The notes: generated from the letters alone by a model not told the origin. A DNA stretch of 64,000 bases from Lucifuga dentata (GCA_014773175.1 VXCM01000217.1:310001-374000); one strand, 5' to 3'. Positions 39,401 through 47,890 are shown, counted from the stretch's first letter. Translations and numbers: made by a program.

Positions 39401-40537
39401 ATCATTGCCGTGTCCCTTGGTGTCATCGTATTGCTCGTGGTCATGGCTGTGGTGGTGTACCTGGTCAAGTCACGCAGGAGGAAGAAAGGCCAAGATACAG
39501 GAAATAGAAATGTTGCCTCAGGAACTGCCCTGCAGAAACTTGATGAGTGCAAGTCAGGCCCAGGAGGAGAGAGGATTTACCACCAAGCCTTGCCAGGTTA
39601 TGCTGCAGATCAGGGTGGAGCAGGTGGGGGTCCCTACACTAGAGGGGGCTCTCTTGACCCCTCTCACTCCAGTGGAAGAGGATCAGCTGAGGCAGCAGAG
39701 GATGATGAGATCAGGATGATAAATGAGTACCCCCGTGTTGCCTCCATCACCTCGTCCATGCAGGAGCACATCTCAGCCAGAGGACCAGATTCTGGAATTC
39801 AACAGGATGCTGACCAGCTCTCTGATATCTCTTGTGAGCCTGCAGCTTTGGAGGGCAGCACTTGGTTCAAAGGAAAGAAACTGGGAGGAAGTCTCAGTGG
39901 CACCTTGCTCTCTGGCCAACTCCCAGTCTATAGGGATGAGGGAGGCGGGTACCTGGGTGTTGGACGTGGTCTCAACATTTCCCTTCCGAAGGATTACGCA
40001 TTCCCTGAGGATGGAAAACCTTCAGTTGATGGCTCCCTCACAGCTATTGTTGCCAGTGATGAGGAGTTGCGTGGAAGCTACAACTGGGATTACCTTCTCA
40101 ACTGGTGCCCTCAGTTCCAGCCTCTAGCTAACGTCTTTACGGAGATCGCCAGGCTGAAAGATGAAACATCCCAGCAGAACCAAAACCCACGCCAGCCTTT
40201 CCAACCTAAGCCCAAAATAGACCCCAAACCTAGAATTGATCCTCCACCACTCATCACATCAGTGGCCCACCCAGGGGCAATGTCAGTTCCCCCCAAGGTC
40301 CCTGTGATTGGACGGACATTCCCCCACTTGGCCTCACTCCGCAGGTCTCCTATCAGTCACGAGGGCTCTATCTCATCAGCAGCCATGTCCCCCAGCTTCT
40401 CCCCTTCTCTGTCTCCATTGGCAGCACGATCTCCAGCTGTTTCTCCCTTTGGAGTCAACCAAGGCCCTTCAGCATCCATGATCAGCACTAGGGAGCCGTC
40501 ACTGGACCAGAGTCCTGACCACGAGATGAGAATATGA
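19935..40537 (+). CDS. dchs1: dachsous cadherin-related 1, C-terminal ~2,700 residues, 25 exons (5' end outside window)
   Basis: Giant single-pass protocadherin. In vertebrates DCHS1 binds FAT4 across cell contacts and feeds planar cell polarity and Hippo signalling. Twenty-five GT-AG exons join with consistent phases to 8190 nt (2729 codons plus stop, including a 22-codon assembly duplication). They encode ~22 cadherin repeats with DxNDN, LDRE and ATDxDxG motifs, then a membrane helix (39386-39466) and a ~356-residue cytoplasmic tail. The tail blocks [28 protein letters not shown] and [20 protein letters not shown] match DCHS1 as I know it, rather than DCHS2 or FAT. DCHS1 normally has 27 repeats and ~3,300 residues, so about 600 N-terminal residues (signal peptide, EC1-5, start of EC6) are missing upstream. 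No stop or frameshift is seen. Fish carry dchs1a and dchs1b; which one this is cannot be decided here. Confidence 0.95.
20124..21823 (+). other. dchs1 intron between window exons 1 and 2
   Basis: 1.7 kb with GT-AG ends. It contains a minus-strand teleost interspersed repeat (about 20641-20936); otherwise no coding sequence is seen. Confidence 0.8.
20641..20936 (-). repeat. teleost interspersed repeat with tRNA-like head (minus orientation)
   Basis: Blocks CTATCCATTTTCCATACC, CATTCACATTCACACCTA and GTTAACCACCTTGCCACCTT match a very common fish repeat. Its plus-orientation head (GGTGGAGTGGTTAGCATTGT) is seen alone at about 51705. It sits in a dchs1 intron, antisense to the gene. Exact class not certain. 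Confidence 0.65.
21824..22055 (+). CDS. dchs1: dchs1 window exon 2 (end EC6, start EC7)
   Basis: Acceptor ttttccag, donor gtacgt. It is 232 nt, entering in phase 0 and leaving in phase 1. It encodes the linker [10 protein letters not shown] and the EC7 motif [16 protein letters not shown], ending LNKDTG. The intron before it is 1.7 kb; the one after it is only 91 bp. Confidence 0.92.
22147..22383 (+). CDS. dchs1: dchs1 window exon 3 (end EC7, start EC8)
   Basis: Acceptor ctacag, donor gtgaga. It is 237 nt, phase 1 to phase 1. It holds SAEDGGG and a degenerate linker, [11 protein letters not shown], in place of DxNDNxPxF, then [14 protein letters not shown] opening the next repeat. The reading frame stays open past the donor, but that read-through is intronic. 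Confidence 0.9.
23041..24171 (+). CDS. dchs1: dchs1 window exon 4 (EC8 to EC11)
   Basis: Acceptor ccctttag, donor gtgagg. It is 1131 nt as assembled, phase 1 to phase 1. It covers the rest of EC8 ([10 protein letters not shown]), EC9 ([14 protein letters not shown], with a degenerate linker [10 protein letters not shown]), EC10 with a serine run ([10 protein letters not shown]) and the first half of EC11 ([15 protein letters not shown]). A 65 bp direct duplication joined by a single N at 23702 adds 22 codons in frame. It is probably artificial, so the true exon is likely 1065 nt. Confidence 0.93.
23637..23767. repeat. 65 bp direct duplication across single N (23702) inside a dchs1 exon
   Basis: 23637-23701 equals 23703-23767. 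Being 66 nt with the N, it inserts 22 codons in frame ([18 protein letters not shown]...) and hides in the reading frame. Almost certainly artificial. Confidence 0.93.
24702..24889 (+). CDS. dchs1: dchs1 window exon 5 (end EC11, start EC12)
   Basis: Acceptor ttttgtttag, donor gtgagg. It is 188 nt, phase 1 to phase 0. It begins [12 protein letters not shown], then QDGGTPPRS and the linker [10 protein letters not shown], a mild H-for-N variant of the calcium-binding DxNDN. Confidence 0.92.
25342..25438 (+). CDS. dchs1: dchs1 window exon 6 (EC12, middle)
   Basis: Acceptor ctgttgcag, donor gtgagt. It is 97 nt, phase 0 to phase 1, encoding [20 protein letters not shown] then [13 protein letters not shown], the first-half core of a cadherin repeat. 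Confidence 0.9.
25534..25691 (+). CDS. dchs1: dchs1 window exon 7 (EC12, second half)
   Basis: The acceptor is ttctgttctgaag after a 95 bp intron; the donor is gtaagc. It is 158 nt, phase 1 to phase 0. It encodes [16 protein letters not shown] and [19 protein letters not shown]. The repeat ends without the expected DxNDN at the start of the next exon. Confidence 0.88.
25692..27771 (+). other. dchs1 intron between window exons 7 and 8
   Basis: 2.08 kb, no exon-like sequence. CA-rich stretches near 26680-26720 and 26835-26860 account for the cysteine/valine-rich open frames seen there. Confidence 0.8.
27772..28212 (+). CDS. dchs1: dchs1 window exon 8 (EC13, start EC14)
   Basis: The acceptor is ctttctccag; the donor gttcaa is weak but gives the only in-frame join. 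It is 441 nt, phase 0 throughout. It starts with a non-calcium linker ([13 protein letters not shown]), then EC13 with [18 protein letters not shown] and [10 protein letters not shown], and opens EC14 with [19 protein letters not shown]. Confidence 0.88.
28319..28614 (+). CDS. dchs1: dchs1 window exon 9 (EC14, start EC15)
   Basis: Acceptor tttcacag, donor gtgggt. It is 296 nt, phase 0 to phase 2. It encodes [28 protein letters not shown], the linker [10 protein letters not shown] and [10 protein letters not shown]. The last 12 exon bases and the donor are repeated at 28667 after a single N; that second copy is not part of the model. Confidence 0.88.
28603..28729. repeat. 63 bp direct duplication across single N (28666) over a dchs1 exon end
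   Basis: 28603-28665 equals 28667-28729. The unit contains the last 12 bases of window exon 9 plus its donor, so the assembly shows two donors where one is expected. Confidence 0.93.
29113..29228 (+). CDS. dchs1: dchs1 window exon 10 (EC15, middle)
   Basis: Acceptor caccgacag, donor gtaagc. It is 116 nt, phase 2 to phase 1, encoding [20 protein letters not shown] then [19 protein letters not shown]. The downstream intron is 1.77 kb. Confidence 0.9.
29984..30026. repeat. perfect inverted repeat, 18 bp arms, 7 nt loop
   Basis: Arms 29984-30001 (ATGAAAAAGGTGATGTTA) and 30009-30026 are exact reverse complements with loop AAGACGG. Intronic in dchs1. Confidence 0.9.
30450..30490. repeat. (AC)n microsatellite
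   Basis: About 20 uninterrupted AC units in a dchs1 intron. Confidence 0.95.
30995..31234 (+). CDS. dchs1: dchs1 window exon 11 (end EC15, start EC16)
   Basis: Acceptor tctcttatag, donor gtctgt. It is 240 nt, phase 1 to phase 1. It encodes [20 protein letters not shown], the linker [10 protein letters not shown] and EC16 with [20 protein letters not shown]. Confidence 0.9.
31570..31695 (+). CDS. dchs1: dchs1 window exon 12 (EC16, middle)
   Basis: Acceptor gtgtttcag, donor gtactc. It is 126 nt, phase 1 to phase 1, encoding [19 protein letters not shown] and [14 protein letters not shown]. The following intron carries the window's only large assembly gap. Confidence 0.88.
31777..32569. mobile_element. 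inverted-repeat element flanked by TA, containing the assembly gap
   Basis: The left end TACCATATATACTCGACTAT and the reverse-complemented right end TACTGTATATACTCGAGTAT agree over ~20 bp. The interior repeats CATATAAGCTGACC-like motifs and ATTCCTGTGATTTTCTGAAA twice. It probably is a non-autonomous DNA element. The 127-N gap is inside it, so its full length is unknown. Confidence 0.65.
32395..32521. other. 127-N assembly gap
   Basis: A run of N in a dchs1 intron, next to a poly-A run and inside a repetitive element, which explains the assembly failure. Confidence 0.99.
32598..32807 (+). CDS. dchs1: dchs1 window exon 13 (end EC16, start EC17)
   Basis: Acceptor cttcttag, donor gtgaga. It is 210 nt, phase 1 to phase 1, encoding [12 protein letters not shown], the linker [10 protein letters not shown] and EC17 with VPENQAPLE and [18 protein letters not shown]. 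Confidence 0.9.
33316..33572 (+). CDS. dchs1: dchs1 window exon 14 (EC17, start EC18)
   Basis: Acceptor aaatccag, donor gtaaga. It is 257 nt, phase 1 to phase 0, encoding [29 protein letters not shown], the linker [10 protein letters not shown] and [15 protein letters not shown]. Confidence 0.9.
33617..33725. repeat. teleost foldback-type repeat fragment
   Basis: CATCTCATTCATCCAGGTCG and CTGAAAGGCTTCTTCAGTTC are typical of a common fish foldback family; a related remnant is at about 47690-47890. Confidence 0.45.
33906..34112 (+). CDS. dchs1: dchs1 window exon 15 (EC18, middle)
   Basis: Acceptor tttttccag, donor gtaatt. It is 207 nt, phase 0 throughout, encoding [32 protein letters not shown] and [13 protein letters not shown]. 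Confidence 0.92.
34221..34617 (+). CDS. dchs1: dchs1 window exon 16 (end EC18, EC19, start EC20)
   Basis: Acceptor cccgtccag, donor gtctga. It is 397 nt, phase 0 to phase 1, encoding the linker [10 protein letters not shown] and EC19 with [17 protein letters not shown] and [11 protein letters not shown]. The repeat ends in [10 protein letters not shown] rather than DxNDN, so this junction probably lacks calcium ligands. Confidence 0.9.
34720..34833 (+). CDS. dchs1: dchs1 window exon 17 (EC20, middle)
   Basis: Acceptor taaattcag, donor gtaaaa. It is 114 nt, phase 1 to phase 1, encoding [20 protein letters not shown] and FIISSSTG. The usual ATDxDxG calcium site is weak (AEAHHPDG). Confidence 0.87.
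35001..35212 (+). CDS. dchs1: dchs1 window exon 18 (end EC20, start EC21)
   Basis: Acceptor cgtcttccag, donor gtagtg. It is 212 nt, phase 1 to phase 0, encoding [20 protein letters not shown], the linker [10 protein letters not shown] and [17 protein letters not shown]. Confidence 0.9.
35337..35488 (+). CDS. dchs1: dchs1 window exon 19 (EC21, middle)
   Basis: Acceptor cttccctcag, donor gtgaga. It is 152 nt, phase 0 to phase 2, encoding [32 protein letters not shown] and MDREIWTQT. The AAG lysine codon is split with the next exon. Confidence 0.9.
35953..36083 (+). CDS. dchs1: dchs1 window exon 20 (end EC21, start EC22)
   Basis: Acceptor ctttcacag, donor gtgagt. It is 131 nt, phase 2 to phase 1, encoding [16 protein letters not shown], the linker [10 protein letters not shown] and EIRIPE. 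Confidence 0.9.
36256..36542 (+). CDS. dchs1: dchs1 window exon 21 (EC22, start EC23)
   Basis: Acceptor tctcattag, donor gtgaga. It is 287 nt, phase 1 to phase 0. The split codon gives E-N-T at the repeat's opening PEN motif. Then come [28 protein letters not shown] and the linker [10 protein letters not shown]. Confidence 0.9.
36543..37286 (+). other. dchs1 intron between window exons 21 and 22
   Basis: 0.74 kb, AT-rich, with a TA dinucleotide run near 36790-36811. Nothing else recognised. Confidence 0.75.
37287..37428 (+). CDS. dchs1: dchs1 window exon 22 (EC23, middle)
   Basis: Acceptor gtgccacag, donor gtacag. It is 142 nt, phase 0 to phase 1, encoding [20 protein letters not shown] then [14 protein letters not shown] and FYIDPNNG. 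Confidence 0.92.
37542..37713 (+). CDS. dchs1: dchs1 window exon 23 (end EC23, start EC24)
   Basis: Acceptor catattcag after a 113 bp intron; donor gtcagt. It is 172 nt, phase 1 to phase 2, encoding [29 protein letters not shown], the linker [10 protein letters not shown] and HQSEYR. Confidence 0.9.
37800..38209 (+). CDS. dchs1: dchs1 window exon 24 (EC24, start EC25)
   Basis: Acceptor ccttttccag after an 86 bp intron; donor gtaagc. It is 410 nt, phase 2 to phase 1. It encodes [33 protein letters not shown], the linker [10 protein letters not shown] and [18 protein letters not shown]. Confidence 0.92.
38490..40537 (+). CDS. dchs1: dchs1 last coding exon (EC25-27, membrane helix, cytoplasmic tail)
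   Basis: The acceptor is tttttgccag, entering in phase 1. It starts [14 protein letters not shown], with linker [10 protein letters not shown] ending EC25. EC26 ends in a degenerate [10 protein letters not shown], and EC27 carries [11 protein letters not shown]. About 298 extracellular codons precede a 27-residue helix and a ~356-residue tail ending [12 protein letters not shown] and the TGA at 40535-40537. The frame is open through the upstream intron to an ATG at 38483, but the acceptor and phase show that this ATG is not a start. Confidence 0.95.
39251..39262 (+). other. dchs1: candidate furin-like site R-A-K-R in membrane-proximal ectodomain
   Basis: Within the last exon, a Ser/Gly-rich stretch ([10 protein letters not shown]) runs straight into RAKRETR, a minimal R-x-K/R-R proprotein convertase motif about 40 residues outside the membrane helix. 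A flexible Ser/Gly linker would make it accessible. Cleavage is inference only; the motif alone does not show it. Confidence 0.45.
39386..39466 (+). other. dchs1: dchs1 transmembrane helix
   Basis: Twenty-seven uncharged residues begin [19 protein letters not shown] and are followed immediately by the basic stop-transfer KSRRRKKG. This fixes a type I topology with the tail inside the cell. Confidence 0.95.
39467..40534 (+). other. dchs1: dchs1 cytoplasmic domain with DCHS1-type conserved blocks
   Basis: About 356 residues. Conserved blocks are [18 protein letters not shown] followed by [13 protein letters not shown] (39788-39826), a [20 protein letters not shown] block (40079-40138) followed by TEIARLKDE, a proline/lysine-rich stretch, and [20 protein letters not shown] (40346-40405) near the end. 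These blocks are the basis for calling DCHS1 rather than DCHS2. Confidence 0.9.
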
Positions 40538-42772
40538 AGGCAATGTTAGAAAACTATATGAGGAGAAAACAATATGAGAGACAACCTGAATAAAATATGA
40601 TGGAGCAGCTTCCCGGCTGTTCTTTTTTTGTCTCCGTTGTACTATCATTCTCCTAAGTGATAGTTTCAAATTCAGAATGACTTTTGCAAATACAATGGCA
40701 TTCGTGACTGACCACATTTTGATCAGTGACTGGCTTCTGTCAGTGATATCATGTTCCGGGAATTCCAGATGCAAATTTTGGATTATAAACCCCAAAATAG
40801 TATTATTTCCATTCCTTAAAAGACTTCCATTAGTCTCAGTGTCAATGTAGAGAAGTGGAGCATGTGCCAGGGTTGACAGGACCAGCCTGCAAGCCTTTCA
40901 TGTCCACAGCGACGCAGGTCTCTAAGAACTGAACAGGGTTAAGAGGTAAAATGACCTCTTGATGGGAACGTGCACTAACCATGCCCTGCAGCTAGAGATC
41001 CCTCAGTGTATAGATAGATTCATGTATGATTTTCACGTTACCTCGCTGGCTGGCCAGAGAGCAAAGGATTGTGTTCCTCTCTTTGTGTCTGTGGACATTT
41101 TACACTCCAGTATTGAACTCATTTAGCAGCTGCTGAATCCGCATGAATCCTGTGGACAGGCAAAGACACTGATTCGTTGAATTGCCAATGTATCACACAG
41201 TGGGTTGATATTAGTGTTTCCCTTTCAGATGACATGCCTGTTGATTTTGCTTTTATTTTTATATATATTTTATATGGAATTATGATTTCTGATCCTGAAA
41301 TGCCATATTCCATCTGGAGAGATTATGGGTTCTGTGTATTTGCATATATGTATATTTGTATGTATGCAAGCTTACAGTATGTATGTGTCTAATAGGTTTT
41401 TAGTGACTCTTTGTGTTTAATTGTGATATGAGTGAGAGAAAAACTTTTGTTTTTAACATTATTTATATGAAAAGAGGCCTTACTGCCACATTTTTGACAG
41501 TAAGAAACCAAACTCTACTATGCTGTGTTGTTACCTTAAACATTTCTTTTTGTCAAACTGTAGATCATCACTCTTAATCCAAAACAGCAGAGCTACAAAA
41601 AAGCTCTTCAGAGTAGATTAAAACCTGTGACCAGTCCAAATGCTTAACTCTCTATTATGATGTACGTTTATGCACAGCAGCACATTCCCTTTGTTATTCA
41701 GGGAGAATTCAATTTGCTGATCACCACTGTGTCTTTGAAAGAAAGTGCTTCCTAAACCTAATTCCATCAGTCGTTAACTTAAATGCGTTTAACTGTGAAG
41801 TTTTTCATTTCCATGAAACTGCGGTAAAATGCAGTGAACAGGCTGAAATCTCATGGGAAAGAAGTGTAATTAACTATAGCAGCCGTCTCACACCATGTTG
41901 GCAAAATGTAGCACAGGAATCAGACCAGTGGGAAACAAAAGCATGTCCGGAAAGCCCTTATGCATGAGCCCCGATGAATGTACAAGGATTTAGCCACCGC
42001 TGCAGTATTATTTCCCATGTTATCTGTTTGTTCTTTACATTTTGTTCCTATTATTCACGCGTCTACCATAGTCTTCTGTGTCAGAGATAATGAGCTGTTT
42101 GAAGGTCTGCTTCTGTGTTTTCTCTTTTTAACCATTCATTCTTCCAAGTGTGTTTCATCCTTGTGGCCTATTCTGAATCTGTGTGGATTATCACAGCATT
42201 GGATGTCCTCTTGTTTTTGAGAGATGGCTTCTACCTCTGTTACTCGTTCAACATGATAACACCATCCGCCTCATGCTAAGCCGGCGCTGGTTCAGCTGAG
42301 AGCTACACATGCCGTGAGCCTAACGTCAGCACAACATGCAAATTGTTTATCACCATGCTGTCTAGGAAACATTTCTGAGACTCCCAGTAACTGAGCAGTG
42401 GAGCAATTACAGAAAAAAAAAAAAAANAAAAAAAAAAAAAGAGCTGTATGTGTATTTAAAAAGCAAGTAATAAATTCCTACTGATCTCTTTTGGCAAACT
42501 GGAGTCAGATGTCTTCTTTTTGGATGTGAACCTACAGGGAAGAAGTTAAAAACATTTAAAGTTAACAATGTCCCAGGTTTCTGGGCTCTGAATGGCAAGT
42601 TTTTAGACCAGGAGTCAAATTCTGTCTTCATTAAATGGCTATTACTAAAGGGAGGAGCCATCTTGTCTTTGGGTTTTATGGTGACAGCAGGCCAGGAGAC
42701 TGAGCCTAACATCTAGTATAGTCACCACCTGGCTTTAAAGACCAGTGCATATTCATCTGAAGGCAAAATAAA
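40538..42772 (+). other. dchs1: dchs1 3' UTR, extent uncertain
   Basis: Non-coding AT-rich sequence follows the TGA. Canonical AATAAA hexamers occur at 40589-40594 (52 nt after the stop) and at 42767-42772, so both a very short and a ~2.2 kb UTR are possible. A poly-A run interrupted by one N sits at 42413-42440. RNA data are needed to pick the end; the right boundary is arbitrary. Confidence 0.4.
40589..40594 (+). promoter_or_regulatory. proximal polyadenylation hexamer AATAAA
   Basis: A canonical hexamer in the dchs1 3' UTR just after the stop codon. A T-rich stretch (gttctttttttgtctccg, 40619-40636) follows within ~30 nt and could act as a downstream element. Use of the site is inferred. 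Confidence 0.4.
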
Positions 42773-43866
42773 ACAGCATCCTAGTTATATTTGTTTGCCA
42801 AAATTGGCTTATCACAGATATATTGGTGTATAATTTGGGCAGAAATGCAAAAAATTGCCATCTGCATTTTATACATTCGACCCGTTATAGTTGTTTATAG
42901 TTATAATTTCATCTTTTGTGAAATTTGTTGTTAAAAATGCACTGTTTTACTTGCTTTTACTGTCCCTAAAGTTTGTGCGTGAAGTTTCATCTCAGTCATT
43001 TTGATAGTTTGATGTCTAGAAGATTGAAATTGAGTCACTGGACTGGAAAAAAAATGGCACTCATCCTTTAGGCTTCTTGTAGCAGGAAAAGGTTGCACCA
43101 TTTATTATTACGTCTGCATCATCACTAGGCTCTTTGTCTGTCTCTGATCCAGCCATACAGTATATAGAACACACATGGTAGGCATACGACATTTTATTTT
43201 AATTTTATCTTGACACAGTTTTATAATTGAATCATGATTTCTGATATATTAAACACCAACACTGCTCTGTATTTCTTAGCAGCAACAATCTTGGGTAGCC
43301 ATGGGAAAAGTACTTTTCCATCACAGGGTGTGAGTCCCACACAACATAACATCATAGTACAGCATTGCCCAAGCTCAAGATCCAGCCAAGATCCAGTCAA
43401 CACTGGATTCAGCTCCCCCAGTTCATACACAGGCATATGATGTTGATGTAGCTGAATAATTGCAAAATGTTTATTTCATATGGAAGACAGACATGTTTGC
43501 ATAGCTGCTGGAGGATTTCTGCTTCACTTGGTCATCACACACAGCTATGTGGTGTTTCTCTGTTATTGGTATGTACAGAAGGAGGTGGGACATTAGTTAA
43601 ACAAGCTGCAAGAGAAAGAGCCAAAGAAAGAAGTTCCTGACATACTAGTAAGAGACACAAATCCTCATGTGAAGCAAGATTAGTGATGAATTGCATTGTA
43701 GAAATACATTAAAATAGAAAATGAAATAAGCTATATTTGATCGTTGACATAATTATGAACTCCTAATGTAGTCAGTTGTATTATTCACAGTATGATTATA
43801 CATAAACTGTATATCTTAGTATACAGACAATTGTGGGTCATTGTAGGCTACACAACTATGGTCTAC

Positions 43867-43894
43867 CAAAAAGAAAGAAAGAAAGAAAGAAAGA
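43867..43894. repeat. (AAAG)n microsatellite
   Basis: About six AAAG/GAAA units. Confidence 0.85.
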
Positions 43895-46136
43895 ACAATA
43901 CGTATGTTGCCCTCATTAACATTTAAATCCAAGACAGAGCTGAGTTTTTAACTTGCTGTTCCAAATAAAAAAAAAGGAAAGCTTTTTGCAGCTGACTCCT
44001 ACACAAGCCACACATAACACCAAATAACACATGGCTCACAATAGTCTCTCTAACTAATATTAGGCCCAGATCCAGTTCCTTCAGGGACATACTAGGCCGC
44101 TTTAGTTACAAAATCCAGGAGAAATTTGTCTGAAGCAGAAGTCTATCCCCTAAGGAAACTGCAGCCCTCACAAATATAAATTCACGGCACACAGCAGAAT
44201 TTCTTGACAATTTTCTTAGACAAAATGGGCATTTTATAATGAAGTTTTAGCCAATATTATAATGTTAGTCATTAATTCTGCTTTGAGTGGTTCCCAACTG
44301 GCAGAGCACAGTCCAGACTCATACATCTTAGCTGTCCCAGTAACAGCCACCACCAACTAAACCCTTCATATTTTGAGATCAATGGAGCTTTGCTTGTATC
44401 ACAATGTAAAAAGGTGAAGTTACATCTTTTTGTGAGTTATGTCCCATTTCTCTGTCTGAAATGTTAATTTTTAGGCAATCTTTCTTGAGCTAAACATTTT
44501 TTGCCTTGTCATCCATAATCTGCTTTGGTTTGTTGAATGTATTTTGTTGCACCATATCATTTGATTTCATATACTGGAACTAATTGCATCCAAAGATTCC
44601 AAAAAGTAGCTCAGCAATATAATAAACAGCTGTTTTAGCAAATGCATATTCAGCAAATCAGTGACCCGCAAGGGACATTTAATTTATTATAGTTTTCAGT
44701 TTTGTAGCGGGATACAAACTCAGATTTCAGATTGTCGGGAAGGATCACTTTAACTGACAGCTTCTAGTATTTATTTAATCTTTAGTATCAGCAAGAGAAA
44801 AGTCATCTTAAGAGTTTGGATCAGAAGTGAAGGGTTTGGATGGATGGATGTCCTTCGATAAAGTCAGATTGTTCAGTATCAAATGTTGAGAAAACATTCC
44901 AAGAAAGCACACTCTGAACATCTTTGCTTTTCAATAAGTCAGACTAACTTGCAGCTGGAATCTCTAAACATCATGTTAGAATTGGCTCACAGATGCTTTT
45001 GATGCAGGAGTTGATGTTTTCAGTTTAATTAAATAATCAATCAATATACTAAGGTAAACATGTAGCTACTAAATACAAAATGTGCATGGAAAAGGTATGA
45101 AATATATACTGTATGTAGAAATACACAGTATTACTACACTGGTTGATATTCCCGAATGCAGAGCTAACGCAAACAATAAAAAAAAAAAAAAAAAAAAAAA
45201 AACAGAAACAGCATCTGCTCCAAAAGTCACAAACTATATTACAACTTTTTATTGACGTTGAGGTCTTGAAGGAAAATTTTCAAGATTTTTTCTGATTTGG
45301 GAAAAAATATGAGAAAGGCGGGTTCATGCAATTCCACAAAAGGACAATTGGCGGCAATAGTGTGCCTGGTGGGGAGAAATGCACAAATAAAGGAAGAGAA
45401 GAAGAAGAAGGAGGAGGAGGAGGCGGCGGCGGCGGTGGTACTCAACGGAACAGGTATAAATAAGGGATTTAAGACCTTCAAAACTTTTTGGAAGTATTTT
45501 ATGAAGCATGAAATTGATTAAAAATATTTGTTAGACCTTTAGGAAACATAATATGACTGAATTTGAACAAAATCTTGTTTATTTACTGGAAAACCACAGA
45601 AATCATTGAAGTTAGCTGAAGGTAAGTAGCACTGTCCAATAATCAGATTTTCGTATTTCCTCCCAAACTTCTAGGAGGCTAAATATCCAAAAAGTCTTCA
45701 AAAATGTTAAAACAAATCATGAAATCTATAGTATCAGTTTTGACAGACTGCATTTACAAACATCTTTGGAGGTTGTCTTTTTTTTTTTTTAANTTTTTTT
45801 TTTTTTAACTTGAGTCAACAATGTGAGAATCCCATGTAACGTAAGCAGAGAATATCTCAGTTTAACCATCTGTTCATCGTGGCCTGTTCACCCTGAAATC
45901 CCTTTGAACCGAGTCCCAAAACTACAAACAGGTTCTGTGGAAGTTGACCGAGGCACTTCTGAACCCAGTAAGCCTGAGCCCCCCCACCCCAGGAAATCAC
46001 CATGAACACACACACGTCCACACACACTGATCATTTACACACTCACAGCACATCCTCTGCTGCTGGTTTCAGTTTCATGCTGTTTATCAGTTGTTATCTC
46101 TGCTGGCAGGAGGTTTCACTGCTTTCCATTGCTGTG

Positions 46137-46138
<2 letters not shown>

Positions 46139-46184
<46 letters not shown>
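46139..46184. repeat. (GT)n microsatellite
   Basis: 23 uninterrupted GT units. Confidence 0.95.
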
Positions 46185-46187
<3 letters not shown>

Positions 46188-46931
46188 TACTGTATTGAAC
46201 CCAAGGAGGTTCTCAAAATGTGACAAGCAGATTTTGATGAAAGACAGGTGAGATTTCAGTCATGGAAGAGTTGATAAGGTTTTGTAGATCCTGATTGGAA
46301 TCCTGATAAAGTATTAAAAGGATTGTTTTTTTCTATTACTTTCTTTTATAATTCAAGACAAGCATTACTATTGTTGGTAACTGTTTAGCAGTAACAGTGT
46401 GTATGATTTTAAGTATTTGGGCATTTTCCCAAAAATATTAACCCTACCTAGCGTTTACCTGTTGCTACTAGCACGGATGAATTTTCTGTCTCCTTGTTGT
46501 GCTGCTTGTGTGACTAACAGGATATATGGAGGAAAAACATTTGCAGCGGCTCGTGCTTACAGCCTCTGAAATGCTATTTTTAGTGAGTTTTTGCTTTTTT
46601 TTTCTGCGGTGTCAGGCTTAGAAAAAGTGACAGGAGAGAGAAGCCAGCTGAGTCAGTGTTAGCCTGGTTCTCATTTGTGCTGACCCCACGTTACAGGACT
46701 CCCCCACTAGTGTCCCTCACACACTGCTGGAGAGTGGAGGTGGAGAAGGAGGGGAGTGAAGGGAAGGAGACAGTGGAAATGAATTTCAAGAATAAAAAAA
46801 ACAAAACAAAACAAAAAAAAAACAACCAAAAGCTGAACATCTGGCTGAACTTCTGTATTATAAAATAAAAATAAGTTTGTTTTATTTATTTATTTATTTA
46901 CTTACTTACTTATTTATTTTTAATTAGTTAT

Positions 46932-46959
46932 AAAAAAATATAGCATTAGGGAAATATTT

Positions 46960-47002
<43 letters not shown>

Positions 47003-47056
47003 GTATATATAGAGAGTATATATATAGAAAATATTTCCCTAATGCTATATTTTTTT
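46932..47056. repeat. perfect inverted repeat, 31 bp arms, around CT/TA microsatellites
   Basis: Arms 46932-46962 and 47026-47056 are exact reverse complements (core ATAGCATTAGGGAAATATTT). The loop is a (CT)n-(TA)n run. This could be a palindromic element whose centre is a microsatellite. Confidence 0.85.
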
Positions 47057-47689
47057 AACTAATACTGTATATCTAGAGAGAGAGAGAGCTTTAAAACAGG
47101 ACCATTAATCAGGTTTTCCATGACAAGTATGACAATGAAAAATACAATATAGCTCTCAAAAATGCTCTTTCCTTCACAGCTCCTGCTTTTGGTGAGCCAC
47201 AGGTGTCAAACATTGTAGTCAGAGTCTAAAACATTTAGGTTTATGGTCAGTTGCTCAATTTTTTTTGGCTTTTAGGCGACTGAAAGCAAAATGTTCCAAC
47301 AGCACTTTACAAAAGCCTGTTATGGAGCTGCACTGAGTTTCAACAGCATCAGAGAAGCTTCATGGATGGATAGATGATGGAAAATGTCTTTACTTCCAAA
47401 ATGAAGGTTCCTTACTGAAACTTATTACCAAATGGATCTCAGGAATCTGGAAGAATAAAAGTTGAGCTTTGAAGGAACTGCAGCTGATTCGATTTTACTG
47501 CCACAAATATGTAGTAAACAGTGGGTAAATATCCAGACTTTGTTCAAACAGTTGTTGATGCTGTTGTTCCTGAAATTGATCAAGACGTGAAGAATTTGTC
47601 AGTTTGTCATTTGTAAAATATTAAAATTCAAGCCAAACTTAAGTTCATGTGGAGTCAAAGTTTTGCGCAACAATCTAGAAGGGTGAAGT

Positions 47690-47890
47690 TGGAAAAAGAC
47701 GTTTGAAGACGTTTTGCCGTTGATCTGAAAGTCTTCTTTAGTTATTGTAGCGGGACCAGGTAGCTCTATGTGATGGTTTCAGCTCATCGTGGAGGAACAG
47801 CAAAACATTTTCAGGCTATTAATTTCCAGTCCAATGACTCAACTTCAACCTTCTACACATTTTACTACCTGGATGACTGAGATGAACCTT
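47690..47890. repeat. teleost foldback-type repeat remnant
   Basis: GAAGACGTTTTGCCGTTGAT, CTGAAAGTCTTCTTTAGTT and the end TACCTGGATGACTGAGATGA match a common fish family; degraded. Confidence 0.5.

Noticed and set aside
45239..45521. Open frames with runs of Glu/Ala or Leu codons
   Set aside because: They are produced by a GAG/GAA/GCG trinucleotide-rich tract, with no other coding signs.
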